The notes under the pieces are model-generated. The model was not told the origin of the DNA and ran no database searches. It saw nothing but the letters and a program-made list of their open reading frames with translations. 64,000 nt of DNA, taken from Collimonas sp. OK412. GTDB lineage: Bacteria; Pseudomonadota; Gammaproteobacteria; Burkholderiales; Burkholderiaceae_D. This document shows positions 44,408-54,539 of the stretch, one piece after another (positions within the stretch are counted from its first letter, which is position 1; every line of letters starts with the position of its first letter). The stretch is from the NCBI RefSeq assembly GCF_900112135.1, contig NZ_FOLC01000011.1, forward strand, positions 62,001 to 126,000, written 5' to 3'. The position numbers and the translations under genes were made by a program.

Positions 44408-45340
44408 ATGAGCTCAAACATCACCACCGGCAATCCGGCCAGCGCCGTCAAATCCTATCTGCTCGACCTGCAGGCGCGCATCGTCGCGGCGCTGGAGCAG
44501 ATCGACGGCAAGCAGTTCGGCAGCGACCAATGGCAGCGCGCCGAAGGCGGCGGCGGCAATTCGCGCATCATCGAAGAAGGCAATGTGCTGGAACGCGGCG
44601 GTGTCGGTTTTTCGCACGTGATGGGCAAGAGCCTGCCGCCGTCGGCCGCCGCCAACCGGCCTGAACTGGCCGGCCGCCAGTGGGAAGCGATGGGCGTGTC
44701 GCTGGTGATGCATCCGCGTAATCCGTTTGCCCCCACCGTGCACATGAACGTGCGTTTCTTTATCGCCAGCGCTGAAGGCCAGGAACCGGTCTGGTGGTTC
44801 GGCGGCGGCATCGACCTGACGCCGCATTACGGTTTTACCGAAGACGTCGAACACTTCCACCGCAGCTGCCGCGACGCCCTTGCCCCTTTTGACAACGAGG
44901 CCGGCCAGCAGCTGTATCCGCGCTTCAAGCAATGGTGCGACGACTACTTCTACCTGAAACACCGCAAGGAACCGCGCGGCGTCGGCGGCATTTTCTTCGA
45001 CGATTTCAACCAGCTGGGCTTCGACCGCAGCTTCGCCATGATGCAAAGCGTGGGCAATGCCTTCATCCCGGCATATACCCCGATCCTGGCGCGCCGCAAG
45101 GATATTCCCTACGGCGAAACCGAGCGGGATTTCCAGGCATATCGCCGCGGCCGCTATGTCGAGTTCAATTTAGTGTATGATCGCGGCACTTTGTTCGGTC
45201 TGCAATCCGGGGGACGTACCGAGTCCATCCTGATGTCGATGCCGCCCGTGGTCAAGTGGCGTTACGACTGGCAACCGGCGGCAGGTAGCCCGGAAGCCAA
45301 GCTGTACACCGATTTTCTGATCCATCGCGAGTGGGTGTGA
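44408..45340 (+). CDS. hemF: Oxygen-dependent coproporphyrinogen III oxidase
   Basis: 310 residues from ATG 44408; an upstream in-frame ATG at 44375 lies in the repeat-flanked spacer and is less likely. Conserved blocks are [49 protein letters not shown] and [20 protein letters not shown]. It converts coproporphyrinogen III to protoporphyrinogen IX with O2. Its TGA overlaps the nadD ATG. Confidence 0.97.
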   Translation: MSSNITTGNPASAVKSYLLDLQARIVAALEQIDGKQFGSDQWQRAEGGGGNSRIIEEGNVLERGGVGFSHVMGKSLPPSAAANRPELAGRQWEAMGVSLVMHPRNPFAPTVHMNVRFFIASAEGQEPVWWFGGGIDLTPHYGFTEDVEHFHRSCRDALAPFDNEAGQQLYPRFKQWCDDYFYLKHRKEPRGVGGIFFDDFNQLGFDRSFAMMQSVGNAFIPAYTPILARRKDIPYGETERDFQAYRRGRYVEFNLVYDRGTLFGLQSGGRTESILMSMPPVVKWRYDWQPAAGSPEAKLYTDFLIHREWV

Positions 45341-46041
45341 TGGGCAGCTCCCCTGTGACATCCAGCCAGCTTGTTCATCCCGAGGCCCGGCTCCGGCCAT
45401 GCATTGCGGTTCTCGGCGGCAGCTTCGATCCGGTCCATAATGGCCATGTCGCGCTGGCGAAGTACTTCGTGACCTTGCTGGCGCCGGATGAATTGCGGGT
45501 GATTCCTGCCGGCAACCCATGGCAAAAGCACGGGCTGGAAGCCACGCCGGAACAGCGGGTGGCGATGGTAGAGCGTGCATTCAGCCGGCAAAGCGTGCCT
45601 TTGGTGATCGACCAGCAGGAAATCCGGCGGCACACCGCGACGTATACGATAGATACGCTGCAAGCCTTGCGGTCCGAACTTGGACCGCAGGCGTCTATCG
45701 TATTCCTGATGGGCGCAGACCAGTTGCAGCACTTGAATACCTGGCAAGGCTGGGACCGCCTGTTTGACTATGCCCACCTGGGCGTTGCTTCGCGGCCCGG
45801 GTTCGCCATGGATGCATCGCAGGTTCCGGCCGAGGTCACGCGCGAATTCACACGCCGCGCCGCCACCCCGGAACAGATTCGCCAGAGCGCGCACGGTTTG
45901 ACCTATCTGGCGCAGAACCTGGCTGTAGACATTTCGGCAACGGAAATTCGTGCCGCGCTGCACAACGCAAAAAGACCCGACACGCTGGTCCCGGCCGCAG
46001 TACTGGACTATATTGAACAACATCATCTCTATAAGAATTAA
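45340..46041 (+). CDS. nadD: Nicotinate-nucleotide adenylyltransferase
   Basis: 233 residues from the ATG at 45340, which overlaps the hemF stop (TGATG). An upstream GTG at 45331 would add three residues. The nucleotidyltransferase motif is GGSFDPVHNGHVALA, and the ISxTxIR end motif appears as DISATEIRAAL. It makes NaAD from NaMN and ATP in NAD synthesis. The next gene, rsfS, begins at the base after its stop. Confidence 0.96.
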   Translation: MGSSPVTSSQLVHPEARLRPCIAVLGGSFDPVHNGHVALAKYFVTLLAPDELRVIPAGNPWQKHGLEATPEQRVAMVERAFSRQSVPLVIDQQEIRRHTATYTIDTLQALRSELGPQASIVFLMGADQLQHLNTWQGWDRLFDYAHLGVASRPGFAMDASQVPAEVTREFTRRAATPEQIRQSAHGLTYLAQNLAVDISATEIRAALHNAKRPDTLVPAAVLDYIEQHHLYKN

Positions 46042-46671
46042 ATGGATATCAAAAAACTACAAAGTCTCGTCATCGATGCACTCGAAGACGTCAAAGCACA
46101 AGACATCCGCGTCTACGACACGGTCCACCTGACCGGCCTGTTCGACCGCATCGCGATCGCTTCCGGCACCTCCAACCGCCAGACCAAGGCACTGGCCGCC
46201 TCGGTACGCGACAAGGTCAAGGAAAACGGCGGCACCATCCTCAGCGTCGAAGGCGAAGACACCGGCGAGTGGGTACTGGTCGACATGGGCGACATGGTGG
46301 TGCACATCATGCAGCCGGCGATCCGCGCGTATTACCGCCTGGAGGAAATCTGGGGCGACAAGGAAGTCAAGTTCGGCGCCGCCAAGCGGATTTCCACCCG
46401 CACCGCAGCCGAAGAAGAAGCGCCGAAGAAGATTTCGCGCCACCTGACGACTTCGCAGGCACTGAAACCGGAAGACGACACACCGAAAAAGGCGCCTGCG
46501 CGCAAGAAACCGGTCAAGACTGACGGCGCCAAAAAGGCAGTCGGCAAAACCATCAAGGTAGCGCCGTCGAAGAGCTCGATCCCGCCGAAGAAGACTGCGG
46601 CGCCAAAGAAAGCGCCAGCCAAGAAACCCGCTGTCAAGCGCGCTCCGGCAAAAACCAAGGCAGCTGAATAA
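46042..46671 (+). CDS. rsfS: Ribosomal silencing factor RsfS with a long Lys/Ala/Pro-rich tail
   Basis: 209 residues. Residues 1-115 are the RsfS/Iojap domain: [20 protein letters not shown], then [20 protein letters not shown] and LEEIWGD. That domain binds ribosomal protein L14 and blocks subunit joining in starvation. The family usually ends near residue 105-120, but here about 90 residues follow, rich in Lys, Ala and Pro ([33 protein letters not shown]). The tail looks like histone H1-like C-termini and may bind RNA. Confidence 0.95.
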   Translation: MDIKKLQSLVIDALEDVKAQDIRVYDTVHLTGLFDRIAIASGTSNRQTKALAASVRDKVKENGGTILSVEGEDTGEWVLVDMGDMVVHIMQPAIRAYYRLEEIWGDKEVKFGAAKRISTRTAAEEEAPKKISRHLTTSQALKPEDDTPKKAPARKKPVKTDGAKKAVGKTIKVAPSKSSIPPKKTAAPKKAPAKKPAVKRAPAKTKAAE

Positions 46672-46694
46672 GCTGCCGCGGCCATAGCATCCCC

Positions 46695-47165
46695 ATGCAG
46701 CTCATCATCGCTGCGGTCGGCCATAAAATGCCGGCATGGATAGAAAGCGGATTCGGCGAGTATGCGAAACGCATGCCGCCGGACTGCCGCATCGTCCTCA
46801 AGGAAATCAAGCCGGTCGAACGTTCCGGCAGCAAGACCGCGGAAACAGCCATGGCGCTGGAACGCAGCCGGATCGAGGCGGTGCTGCCGAAAGGCGTGCG
46901 CATCGTCGCCCTCGATGAACGCGGCAAAGACCTCACCAGCGTCCAGTTATCGCAGCAGCTGACCCAATGGCAGCGCGACGGGCGCGATGTCGCCTTCATC
47001 ATCGGCGGCGCCGACGGCCTCGATCCTGAATTCAAGGCCGGCGCCGACAGCCTGCTGCGCATCTCCAGCCTGACGCTGCCGCACGGCATGGTCAGGGTGC
47101 TGCTGGCGGAACAGCTCTACCGGGCCTGGTCGATTACCCAGAATCATCCTTATCACCGCGTCTGA
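46695..47165 (+). CDS. rlmH: 23S rRNA (pseudouridine1915-N3) methyltransferase
   Basis: 156 residues, the full length of the family. The SPOUT trefoil-knot SAM site is in [13 protein letters not shown], and the C-terminal [20 protein letters not shown] and NHPYHR segments are typical. It methylates pseudouridine 1915 in helix 69 of 23S rRNA. It follows rsfS by 23 bases, an arrangement widely conserved. Confidence 0.97.
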   Translation: MQLIIAAVGHKMPAWIESGFGEYAKRMPPDCRIVLKEIKPVERSGSKTAETAMALERSRIEAVLPKGVRIVALDERGKDLTSVQLSQQLTQWQRDGRDVAFIIGGADGLDPEFKAGADSLLRISSLTLPHGMVRVLLAEQLYRAWSITQNHPYHRV

Positions 47166-47250
47166 GCCCCTCAATAAGCCCCCGATACGCAGGTAACTCT
47201 GTAATAATCGCTGGAATCATGAGACCACGCACCCGCCGTAGCCGCCAGCA

Positions 47251-47871
47251 ATGAAAAATCCTTACCAGAAAATCTACCTTGCCTCGAAAAGCCCGCGCCG
47301 GCGGGAATTGCTGCGACAGATCGGCGTCGCATTCGAATTGCTGCTGCTGCGCGACCAGACGCCGCGCGGCCCTGATGTCAGCGAGGAAGTCTTGCAGGGC
47401 GAAGCGCCGCAGGAGTATGTCGCCAGGGTGACCATGGAGAAAGCACACGCCGCGCAGCAGATGATGGTGTGGCGCAGCCTGCCGGTGCGCCCTATCCTGG
47501 CCGCCGACACCACGGTCACGATCGACGGCCGGATCCTCGGCAAACCGGCCAGCAAAGCCGAGGCAAGCGCCATGCTGCGCCTGCTGTCGGGGCGCAGCCA
47601 CCAGGTCCTGACCAGCGTTGCCGTCATCCATGGCGAGCAATCCTGGCAACTCACGCAGGTTTCCGATGTCTTGTTCCAGGAGCTGCCGGAAGCCATGATC
47701 GAAGCCTACTGCGATACCAGCGAACCTTACGACAAGGCCGGCGCTTATGGCATCCAGGGCCCGGCAGCGATTTTCATCGAAAGCATACGCGGCAGCCATT
47801 CAGGCATCATGGGCTTACCACTTTTTGAAACCGCGCAACTATTACAACAGGCAGGCATCCGCATTTTATGA
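47251..47871 (+). CDS. maf: Maf-family nucleotide pyrophosphatase
   Basis: 206 residues. The N-terminal ASKSPRRRELLRQIG motif and ILAADTTVTIDGRILGKP segment are characteristic, with YDKAGAYGIQGPAAIFIESI near the end. It hydrolyses dTTP/UTP or modified pyrimidine nucleotides to monophosphates. Its stop overlaps the rng start by four bases (ATGA). Confidence 0.95.
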   Translation: MKNPYQKIYLASKSPRRRELLRQIGVAFELLLLRDQTPRGPDVSEEVLQGEAPQEYVARVTMEKAHAAQQMMVWRSLPVRPILAADTTVTIDGRILGKPASKAEASAMLRLLSGRSHQVLTSVAVIHGEQSWQLTQVSDVLFQELPEAMIEAYCDTSEPYDKAGAYGIQGPAAIFIESIRGSHSGIMGLPLFETAQLLQQAGIRIL

Positions 47872-49331
47872 GCGAAGACATCCTCGTCAATATCACCCCC
47901 CAGGAAACCCGCGTCGCCCTGATTTTCCAGGGCGCGGTGCAAGAGCTGCACATCGAGCGCACCTTGTCGCGCGGCCTGGCCGGCAATATCTACCTGGGCA
48001 AAGTAGTCCGCGTGCTGCCCGGCATGCAATCGGCGTTCATCGATATCGGCCTCGAGCGCGCGGCTTTCCTGCACGTCGCCGACATCTGGGAGACCCGCGC
48101 GCACGACGGCCAGGCGGCGCAGCAGACGCCGATTGAAAAGCTGCTGTTCGACGGCCAGTCGCTGACCGTGCAAGTGGTGAAAGACCCGATCGGCACCAAG
48201 GGCGCCAGGCTGTCGACCCAGATTTCGATTGCCGGCCGGATGCTGGTGTACCTGCCGCAAGACCGGCACATCGGCATCTCGCAGCGGATCGAAAATGAAG
48301 CCGAGCGCGAACTGCTGAAGGATAAAGTGCAAAAGCTGCTGCCGCCCGAGGAAAAAGGCGGCTTCATCATCCGCACCATGGCCGAAGACGCTTCCGAGGC
48401 CGACCTGCAGATGGACATCGAGTACCTGCGCAAGACCTGGTCGTCGATTACCCAGCTGGCAAAAAGCAAGCCGGCGCCGACCTTGCTGCACCAGGACCTG
48501 AGCCTGGCGCAGCGCGTGCTGCGCGATTTCGTCAATGACGAGACCACCACCATCCAGGTCGACTCGCGCGAGAATTTCCAAAAGTTGCAAGAGTTCGCCG
48601 CCAGCTACACGCCGTCGGTGACCGCGCGGCTGATGCACTACACCGGCGAACGGCCCCTGTTCGACCTGTACGGCGTGGAAGAAGAAATCCAGGAAGCATT
48701 GAGCCGCCGCGTGCCGCTCAAATCGGGCGGCTACCTGATCGTCGACCAGACCGAAGCCATGACCACCATCGACGTCAACACCGGCAGCTTCGTCAACGGC
48801 CGCAATTTCGACGACACGATTTTCAAGACCAACCTGGAAGCGGCGCACGCCATAGCGCGCCAGCTCAGGCTGCGCAACCTGGGCGGCATCATCATCCTCG
48901 ATTTCATCGACATGGAGAACAGCGAGCACAAGAGCGCCGTGCTGGCTGAGCTGCACAAGGCCCTGCTGCGCGACCGCACCAAAAAATCGGTATCCGAATT
49001 CTCGGCGCTGGGCCTGGTGGAAATGACCCGCAAGCGCACCCGCGAATCGCTGGCGCACATCTTGTGCGAGCCCTGCCCCGCCTGCAACGGCAAGGGCCAG
49101 GTCAAGACCGCGCGCACCATCTGCTACGAAATCCTGCGCGAAGTGCTGCGCGAAGCCAAGCAGTTCAACCCGCGCGAATTCCGCATCCTGGCGTCGCAGG
49201 TAGTGGTCGACATGTTCCTCGAGGAAGAATCCCAGCACCTTGCCATGCTGGGCGACTTCATCCGTAAACCGATTTCGCTGCAGGTGGAAACGGTTTATCC
49301 GCAGGAGCAGTACGACATCATCCTTATGTAA
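47868..49331 (+). CDS. rng: Ribonuclease G
   Basis: 487 residues. The S1 RNA-binding domain is in GNIYLGKVVRVLPGMQSAFI; catalytic Asp residues lie in MTTIDVNTGSFV and ILDFIDMEN; the zinc-link is CEPCPACNG. It matures the 5' end of 16S rRNA and cleaves AU-rich mRNA sites. It starts in the maf stop overlap. The following GT8 gene starts seven bases after its stop, so they may be co-transcribed. Confidence 0.97.
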   Translation: MSEDILVNITPQETRVALIFQGAVQELHIERTLSRGLAGNIYLGKVVRVLPGMQSAFIDIGLERAAFLHVADIWETRAHDGQAAQQTPIEKLLFDGQSLTVQVVKDPIGTKGARLSTQISIAGRMLVYLPQDRHIGISQRIENEAERELLKDKVQKLLPPEEKGGFIIRTMAEDASEADLQMDIEYLRKTWSSITQLAKSKPAPTLLHQDLSLAQRVLRDFVNDETTTIQVDSRENFQKLQEFAASYTPSVTARLMHYTGERPLFDLYGVEEEIQEALSRRVPLKSGGYLIVDQTEAMTTIDVNTGSFVNGRNFDDTIFKTNLEAAHAIARQLRLRNLGGIIILDFIDMENSEHKSAVLAELHKALLRDRTKKSVSEFSALGLVEMTRKRTRESLAHILCEPCPACNGKGQVKTARTICYEILREVLREAKQFNPREFRILASQVVVDMFLEEESQHLAMLGDFIRKPISLQVETVYPQEQYDIILM

Positions 49332-49338
49332 GGCATCC

Positions 49339-50304
49339 ATGAATAGCCCTTTACCGATTTCTCCTGCAGCCGCCGACGGTTCTTTCCATATCGCGTTTTG
49401 CGTCGACGACCACTATTGCCGCAGCATGGGGGCGACCATCGTCTCCGTCATTGCCAACAGCCCGGGCGTAACATTCACCTTCCACGTGTTTGCCTTCGCC
49501 CTTTCCGAAGACAACCGCCGGCGCTTCAAGGAACTGGAACAGATGTACCAGCTGAAGACGCATGTGCATATCATCGATCCGGCGGTATTCAAGCCGTTCG
49601 CGCACATTTCGCAGTTTTCCTACTATTCGCCCACCATCTTCACGCGCCTGCTGATCCCGTCCACTTTGCGCGGCATCTGCGACAAGGTCCTGTACCTGGA
49701 TGCGGATATCCTGTGCGCCGGCAGCATGGCCGAGCTGCTGGACATGGATTTCGGCGACCGCGCGGCGATTGTCGTGCCGGACGCCGACGAAACCACCAGG
49801 AGGCGCTGCGCAGCCCTGCAGCTGGCGTCGCAGAAGTATTTCAATTCCGGCGTGATGTACATGCATGTCGATAACTGGATGGCCCAGGAAATCACCGAAA
49901 AAACCATCCTTGCGATCCTCGAAAACGGCAAGGACTACCGGTTCCCGGACCAGGACGCGCTGAATGTGGTGCTGGAAGGGAAAATCCAATATATCCCGAG
50001 GAAATGGAATTTCCTGTACGACCTGATCCATGACCTGGAAAAGGACAAGCGCCAGATGCGCGATATCGGCGAGGTGGTCTTCATTCACTTCGCAGGCGCC
50101 GTGAAACCCTGGAACGACTGGTGCCTGCATGCGTCGCGGGACATGTTCGTCAAGTACCAGGCGTTGTCGCCATGGGCCGACCTGCCGCTCGATCCGGCGC
50201 CAAGAAACTATAAAGAGATGCGGATGTATTCCCGCTTCCTGATGAAACGCGGCCAGATGCTGGACAGTTTCAAGTGGTACATGAAATACCTTTCCGCCAG
50301 GTAA
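49339..50304 (+). CDS. Family 8 glycosyltransferase (LPS galactosyl/glucosyltransferase type)
   Basis: 321 residues from ATG 49339. An N-terminal IAFCVDDHYCRSMGATIVSV segment binds the sugar nucleotide; the metal-binding DxD is Asp121-Ala-Asp123 in YLDADIL; FNSGVMYMHVDNW and FPDQDALNVVLEGK are GT8 landmarks. Such enzymes add hexoses to the LPS outer core in bacteria (WaaI/WaaJ type). It sits just upstream of heptosyltransferase-like and MsbA genes, in agreement with an LPS role. Confidence 0.9.
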   Translation: MNSPLPISPAAADGSFHIAFCVDDHYCRSMGATIVSVIANSPGVTFTFHVFAFALSEDNRRRFKELEQMYQLKTHVHIIDPAVFKPFAHISQFSYYSPTIFTRLLIPSTLRGICDKVLYLDADILCAGSMAELLDMDFGDRAAIVVPDADETTRRRCAALQLASQKYFNSGVMYMHVDNWMAQEITEKTILAILENGKDYRFPDQDALNVVLEGKIQYIPRKWNFLYDLIHDLEKDKRQMRDIGEVVFIHFAGAVKPWNDWCLHASRDMFVKYQALSPWADLPLDPAPRNYKEMRMYSRFLMKRGQMLDSFKWYMKYLSAR

Positions 50305-50407
50305 ATATGCATGAAGGGTAACAAAAAGTGAGAACCTGGCCGGCGGCCCTGGCCGCCAGCTATAATTTCTGCAACTTATCGTCTATACAGCCTTAACCGA
50401 TCCAATA

Positions 50408-51478
50408 ATGGCAATAACCAGCTCCCATCTCTTGATATGCCGCACCGACAACATCGGCGACGTCATCCTGACATTACCCATCGCCGCTTTCCTGAAGCAG
50501 CACTATCCGGACCTGAAAATCAGTTTCCTGTGCCGGGGTTATGCCGCGCCGGTCGTCAGGCAGTGCCGCAGCATCGATGAGGTGGTGGAACTGGAAAGTT
50601 TCCTGCTGGACCCCGCTGCCTATTTTGCCCACGCTGACGTCGATACGATCATATTGGCGCAACCGAACAAACGCCTGGCGGTTATCGCTTTCAAAGCCCG
50701 CATCCGCAACCGTATCGGCAACGCCCGCCATAAGCTTTACCAGATGCTGTATTGCAACCGCCGGGTGCGGTTCAAGAAAGGGAACTCTGAATACCATGAG
50801 GCACAATTCAATTTTGAGTTCCTGCGCCCTTTCGGCCTCACTACCATTCCCGAACCTTCGGCCATTCCAGCCCTTTACGATTTCGATGTCCCGCAGAATC
50901 CGGAAATAAACCGGCTGCTTCAGCCCTATCCGTTCAACCTCATCCTTCATACAAAATCGAATGGGCATGGGCGCGAATGGCCGGTCAGCCATTACGCGGC
51001 GCTTGCCAGGCAGCTCAGCAAATATCCGGACGTCCGCCTGTGGCTGACAGGCAGTCCCGCCGAAGGACAATGGCTGGCCGAACATGCCGAGGAACTGCTG
51101 GAATTGGAGAATGTGAGCAACGTGTGCGGCAAGTACAGCCTGGATCAGCTCAGCTCGTTGATTAACGCAGCCGACGGCTTGATTGCAAGCGGCACCGGCC
51201 CGCTCCATATTTCCGCCGCGCTGGGCCAGCGCACGCTCGGCCTGTTCCCGCCGACGCGGCCGATGCATCCGGGGCGCTGGGCACCGCTCGGGCGACGGGC
51301 CCAAGCCTTGTCCTTGCCGGTCAGCTGCACCGGTTGCAAGGATAGCCAGGCGGCCACTTGCGCCTGCATGGAAAACATCACGCCTGAAAGCGTCGCCGAG
51401 ATCGTTTTGCGATGGCGGCAAGAAGCGCAGGCAGAAAAAGCCCCCGCCCCTGCTATCAGCGCTTCAGGACGGCAATAA
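50408..51478 (+). CDS. Family 9 glycosyltransferase (heptosyltransferase-like)
   Basis: 356 residues. The N-terminal RTDNIGDVILTLPIAAFLK is the signature of ADP-heptose:LPS heptosyltransferases, and the C-terminal GTGPLHISAALGQRTLGLFPP segment forms the donor site. There is a Cys-rich stretch near residue 305-320 (SCTGCKDSQAATCAC), unusual for the family. It likely adds a heptose or related sugar to the inner core. Its 3' end overlaps the convergent GT9 gene by 23 bp. Confidence 0.9.
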   Translation: MAITSSHLLICRTDNIGDVILTLPIAAFLKQHYPDLKISFLCRGYAAPVVRQCRSIDEVVELESFLLDPAAYFAHADVDTIILAQPNKRLAVIAFKARIRNRIGNARHKLYQMLYCNRRVRFKKGNSEYHEAQFNFEFLRPFGLTTIPEPSAIPALYDFDVPQNPEINRLLQPYPFNLILHTKSNGHGREWPVSHYAALARQLSKYPDVRLWLTGSPAEGQWLAEHAEELLELENVSNVCGKYSLDQLSSLINAADGLIASGTGPLHISAALGQRTLGLFPPTRPMHPGRWAPLGRRAQALSLPVSCTGCKDSQAATCACMENITPESVAEIVLRWRQEAQAEKAPAPAISASGRQ

Positions 51479-52577
51479 CCTGCGCAACCGTAATCGCCTT
51501 CACCCAGTCCCGACGATTTGCGGTGGTAATGACGATGCTGTTCTCTTTATCGATCGGCGCCCATTCGGGATTTTTCTGACGCATCAACGCAATCACGGGC
51601 ACCTGTACCGCGTTCGCCAGGTGCATCACCGCGGTTTCAACCGAGATGATCAAGTCGCACTCGCGCAGCATCGCCGGCAGCTGGAAAAAGTTCTCCTGGG
51701 CGCTGAACAGCTGCAAGCGTTCAACCGCATGACCGTCGAAAAACGTCTTGGCCTGCGCCATTTCTTCCGGCACGACATTCACGATAAACCGGGTATCTTT
51801 CCAGGCATCCTGGGTCCTGATCGCTGCCACCAGTTCCACCACCCGTTCCAGCGGCCAGCAGCGTTTGTGCGTCTTGGCGTACGGATTGACGAAAACCAGC
51901 TTGGCCGGATTGACAGATTGCCGGCGGTCGCGATTAAAGCCCCACAATTTCAGCTGCTCCTGTGCGTACCGGCCCCATTGCTCTGGAATGCGCACGAAAG
52001 GCTGGCGTGACGACGCCGCGCTGTCCATGCCGAACAGGTGGTTGAACCAGGCAGCATAAACCTCGCTGATGTGCACTCCCGGCTGCGCTACGCGGTCAGG
52101 ATCGAAAGCGGCATCCAGCTTGCGGTAAGCCAGGCGCTTGTGCAAGGCAAGGACTCCAGCCGGCTTTTTCATCCCGGCCATAAAACCTTGCGGACTGATT
52201 TGGCGCGCCAGCGTTGCATACATGGGCGGCCTCAAGGTCGACAGCGACACCACCAGCGGGTACTGCTGCTTTTGCGCCTCGGCGATCGACTCTTCAAACA
52301 AGGCGGGGCTGTATGTTTGCTGATAGACCTTGGCGACGAAAGGACATTCGGCCAGCCAGTCATACAAGGCGTATTTCTTCAGGAAGGGCCACGCCGCGGT
52401 GTTCTTGGTGCGGCGCACCTCATCCACCCATATATGGATCTTGATATGCGGGAAGGCTTGCGCAAAGGCTTGGAAACAATTCTGCAGATAAGTGAAATCG
52501 CCGAGGGCAAGGTGGGCGATGAACAGGATCTTATCCGTTTTTTTTAACAGTTCGGCTGGAACGAGTTGTGCTGTCAT
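51456..52577 (-). CDS. Second family 9 glycosyltransferase (heptosyltransferase-like)
   Basis: 373 residues. AHLALGDFTYLQNCFQAFAQ at the start is a divergent form of the GT9 acceptor loop, and VNPYAKTHKRCWPLERVVEL plus SVETAVMHLANAVQVPVIAL form the donor site. It lacks the usual GD(I/V)(I/V)L sequence, so it may use a different acceptor. It is tail-to-tail with the other GT9 gene and is followed upstream by msbA on the same strand. Confidence 0.85.
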   Translation of the reverse strand: MTAQLVPAELLKKTDKILFIAHLALGDFTYLQNCFQAFAQAFPHIKIHIWVDEVRRTKNTAAWPFLKKYALYDWLAECPFVAKVYQQTYSPALFEESIAEAQKQQYPLVVSLSTLRPPMYATLARQISPQGFMAGMKKPAGVLALHKRLAYRKLDAAFDPDRVAQPGVHISEVYAAWFNHLFGMDSAASSRQPFVRIPEQWGRYAQEQLKLWGFNRDRRQSVNPAKLVFVNPYAKTHKRCWPLERVVELVAAIRTQDAWKDTRFIVNVVPEEMAQAKTFFDGHAVERLQLFSAQENFFQLPAMLRECDLIISVETAVMHLANAVQVPVIALMRQKNPEWAPIDKENSIVITTANRRDWVKAITVAQVIAVLKR

Positions 52578-52662
52578 GAGATTTTCTTTTGATTTTTTTC
52601 AGGCGACATTTCCAGAGGGAGCGGGTCGGCGGTCTCAGGCAGCAAGCCTGAGATCCAGCGCA

Positions 52663-54420
52663 TTACATCTCTATATTCACCGCATCCTTGGAAAACTGGA
52701 GATGATACAAATTTGCGTATGCACCCTGCTTGCTGAGCAGTTCATCGTGGGTGCCGATTTCAACAATGCTGCCGTTCGAGAGCACGACGATGCGGCTGGC
52801 GCGCTCGATAGTCGAGAGCCGGTGCGCAATCACGAAAGTGGTGCGGCCTTGCATCAGCTGGTCGAGCGCCGCCTGCACTGCCCGTTCCGATTCGGTATCG
52901 AGCGCTGAAGTCGCCTCGTCCAGGATCAGGATGGGAGCATCCTTGTAGATGGCGCGCGCCATTGCCAGCCGCTGGCGCTGGCCGCCGGACAGGCGCGAAC
53001 CGTTGTCGCCGATTTGCGTTTCGTACCCTTCGGGCAAAGCGGCAATCATGTCGGCCAGGTAAGCCGCCTTGGCAGCGGCTTCAATCCGTGCGCTGTCTGG
53101 CGCTCGGTCGCCATAGGCGATATTGGCGGCGATCGTGTCGTTGAACAGCACGACATTCTGGCTGACCATGGCTATCTGCGCCCGCAGGCTGTTCAAGGAT
53201 ATGTCCTCGATAGGCAAGTCATCCAGCAGGATACGGCCTTCAGTCACAGAATAAAATCCGGGAATCAGATTCACCAGCGTCGATTTGCCGCCGCCTGACA
53301 TCCCCACGAAGGCGATGGTTTCACCCGGCTCGACGTTCAGGTTGATGTTCTTTAGCGCAGGCTTTTCCTGGCCTGGATATGAAAAACCGACATTGGAAAA
53401 TGCGATTTTCCCGTTTGCACGCTGGTCCAGCTGTATTCCCCCGGTGCGCTCGACCGGACTGTCGATCAGCTTGAACACCGCTTCTGCCGCAGCCATGCCG
53501 CGCTGCAGCGGGCCGTTCACTTCAGCCAGCTGCTTGAGCGGTACCTGCAAGGCGATCATCGCCGCCAGGAACGACACGAAATCGCCTGCGGTAAGCTGGC
53601 CGTGGCTTGCCTGCACCAGCCCCATCGTGATCATCGCCGACATGGCGCAGGCCATCATGATTTGCGTGACCGGCACGGTGGCGGCAAAGGTGCTGGTCAT
53701 GCGCATGCTGTAGTGACGGATATGTTCTGCCGATTCTTCGAATCGCTTCCGCTCGTAAGTCTCGCCGCCAAACACCTTGATGACCTGCTGCGCGCGCGCG
53801 GTTTCTTCAATTACCTGGGTCAACTGTGCATTGACGTCGAGAGAATCCTTATTCAGCCGTTTCAAGCGCTTGGCGGTGGTGCGCACTACCAGGATCATCA
53901 GCGGCATCAACACCAGCGCCACGATCGTCAGTTTCCAGCTGATGAACAGCATGTAGCCCAGCAAACCCGCTACAGTCAGCACGCAACGCACGATCGAAGT
54001 AAACAGCTTGCTGATCATTTCTATGATTTGCTGCACTTCAAACATGATCGAATTGATCACGCGCCCTACTGTATGCGTAGCGTGGAAATCAATCGACACA
54101 TTCAGGATCCGATTGAACATCTGCTGCCGCAATGTCGTCAGCACCCGGGTCGACACCCAGTTGGTCATGTAGGTTGTCAAAAAGGTCGAGGCGCCGCGCG
54201 CCACGAATGCGCCAATCACGGCGACCGGCACCAGCCACAGCGGGAACGTAGGCTTTTCGACAAAACCGTTGTCCAGCAGGATTTTGAAAATGTAAGCTAC
54301 CAGCGGCTCCGTCGCCGCGGTCACGACCATGCCAAGAAGACCAAGGACCAGTCTTTTTTTGTATGGGCGATGCAATAGTGCAAGGCGCTTGAAAATTGTC
54401 GTATAGGAAAATGCGCTCAT
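52663..54420 (-). CDS. msbA: Lipid A export ABC transporter (ATP-binding and membrane protein)
   Basis: 585 residues. Six membrane segments occupy residues about 10-320. The ATPase domain has Walker A GMSGGGKSTLVN, signature [15 protein letters not shown], Walker B ILILDEATSALD and the switch His in FVIAHRLSTIERA. It flips lipid A-core across the inner membrane. It lies downstream of dnaE and upstream of the GT9 gene, consistent with an LPS gene group. CTCAGGC / GCCTGAG at 52634-52652 is a short hairpin after its end. Confidence 0.95.
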   Translation of the reverse strand: MSAFSYTTIFKRLALLHRPYKKRLVLGLLGMVVTAATEPLVAYIFKILLDNGFVEKPTFPLWLVPVAVIGAFVARGASTFLTTYMTNWVSTRVLTTLRQQMFNRILNVSIDFHATHTVGRVINSIMFEVQQIIEMISKLFTSIVRCVLTVAGLLGYMLFISWKLTIVALVLMPLMILVVRTTAKRLKRLNKDSLDVNAQLTQVIEETARAQQVIKVFGGETYERKRFEESAEHIRHYSMRMTSTFAATVPVTQIMMACAMSAMITMGLVQASHGQLTAGDFVSFLAAMIALQVPLKQLAEVNGPLQRGMAAAEAVFKLIDSPVERTGGIQLDQRANGKIAFSNVGFSYPGQEKPALKNINLNVEPGETIAFVGMSGGGKSTLVNLIPGFYSVTEGRILLDDLPIEDISLNSLRAQIAMVSQNVVLFNDTIAANIAYGDRAPDSARIEAAAKAAYLADMIAALPEGYETQIGDNGSRLSGGQRQRLAMARAIYKDAPILILDEATSALDTESERAVQAALDQLMQGRTTFVIAHRLSTIERASRIVVLSNGSIVEIGTHDELLSKQGAYANLYHLQFSKDAVNIEM

Positions 54421-54539
54421 AAGTCAGTCTGCTTTAAGTTCTTTTTTGCGCTTTACCGTCATGAAAAAAATCTTTCCTGAAAGTAGTGCTAAGTAATATG
54501 GGGATGCAGAGCCAATTGGCAAAAAGCGACAGCTGTGCC

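Noticed and set aside
47745-49340. 531-codon minus-strand frame
   Set aside because: Antisense to rng and the end of maf; no recognisable motif.
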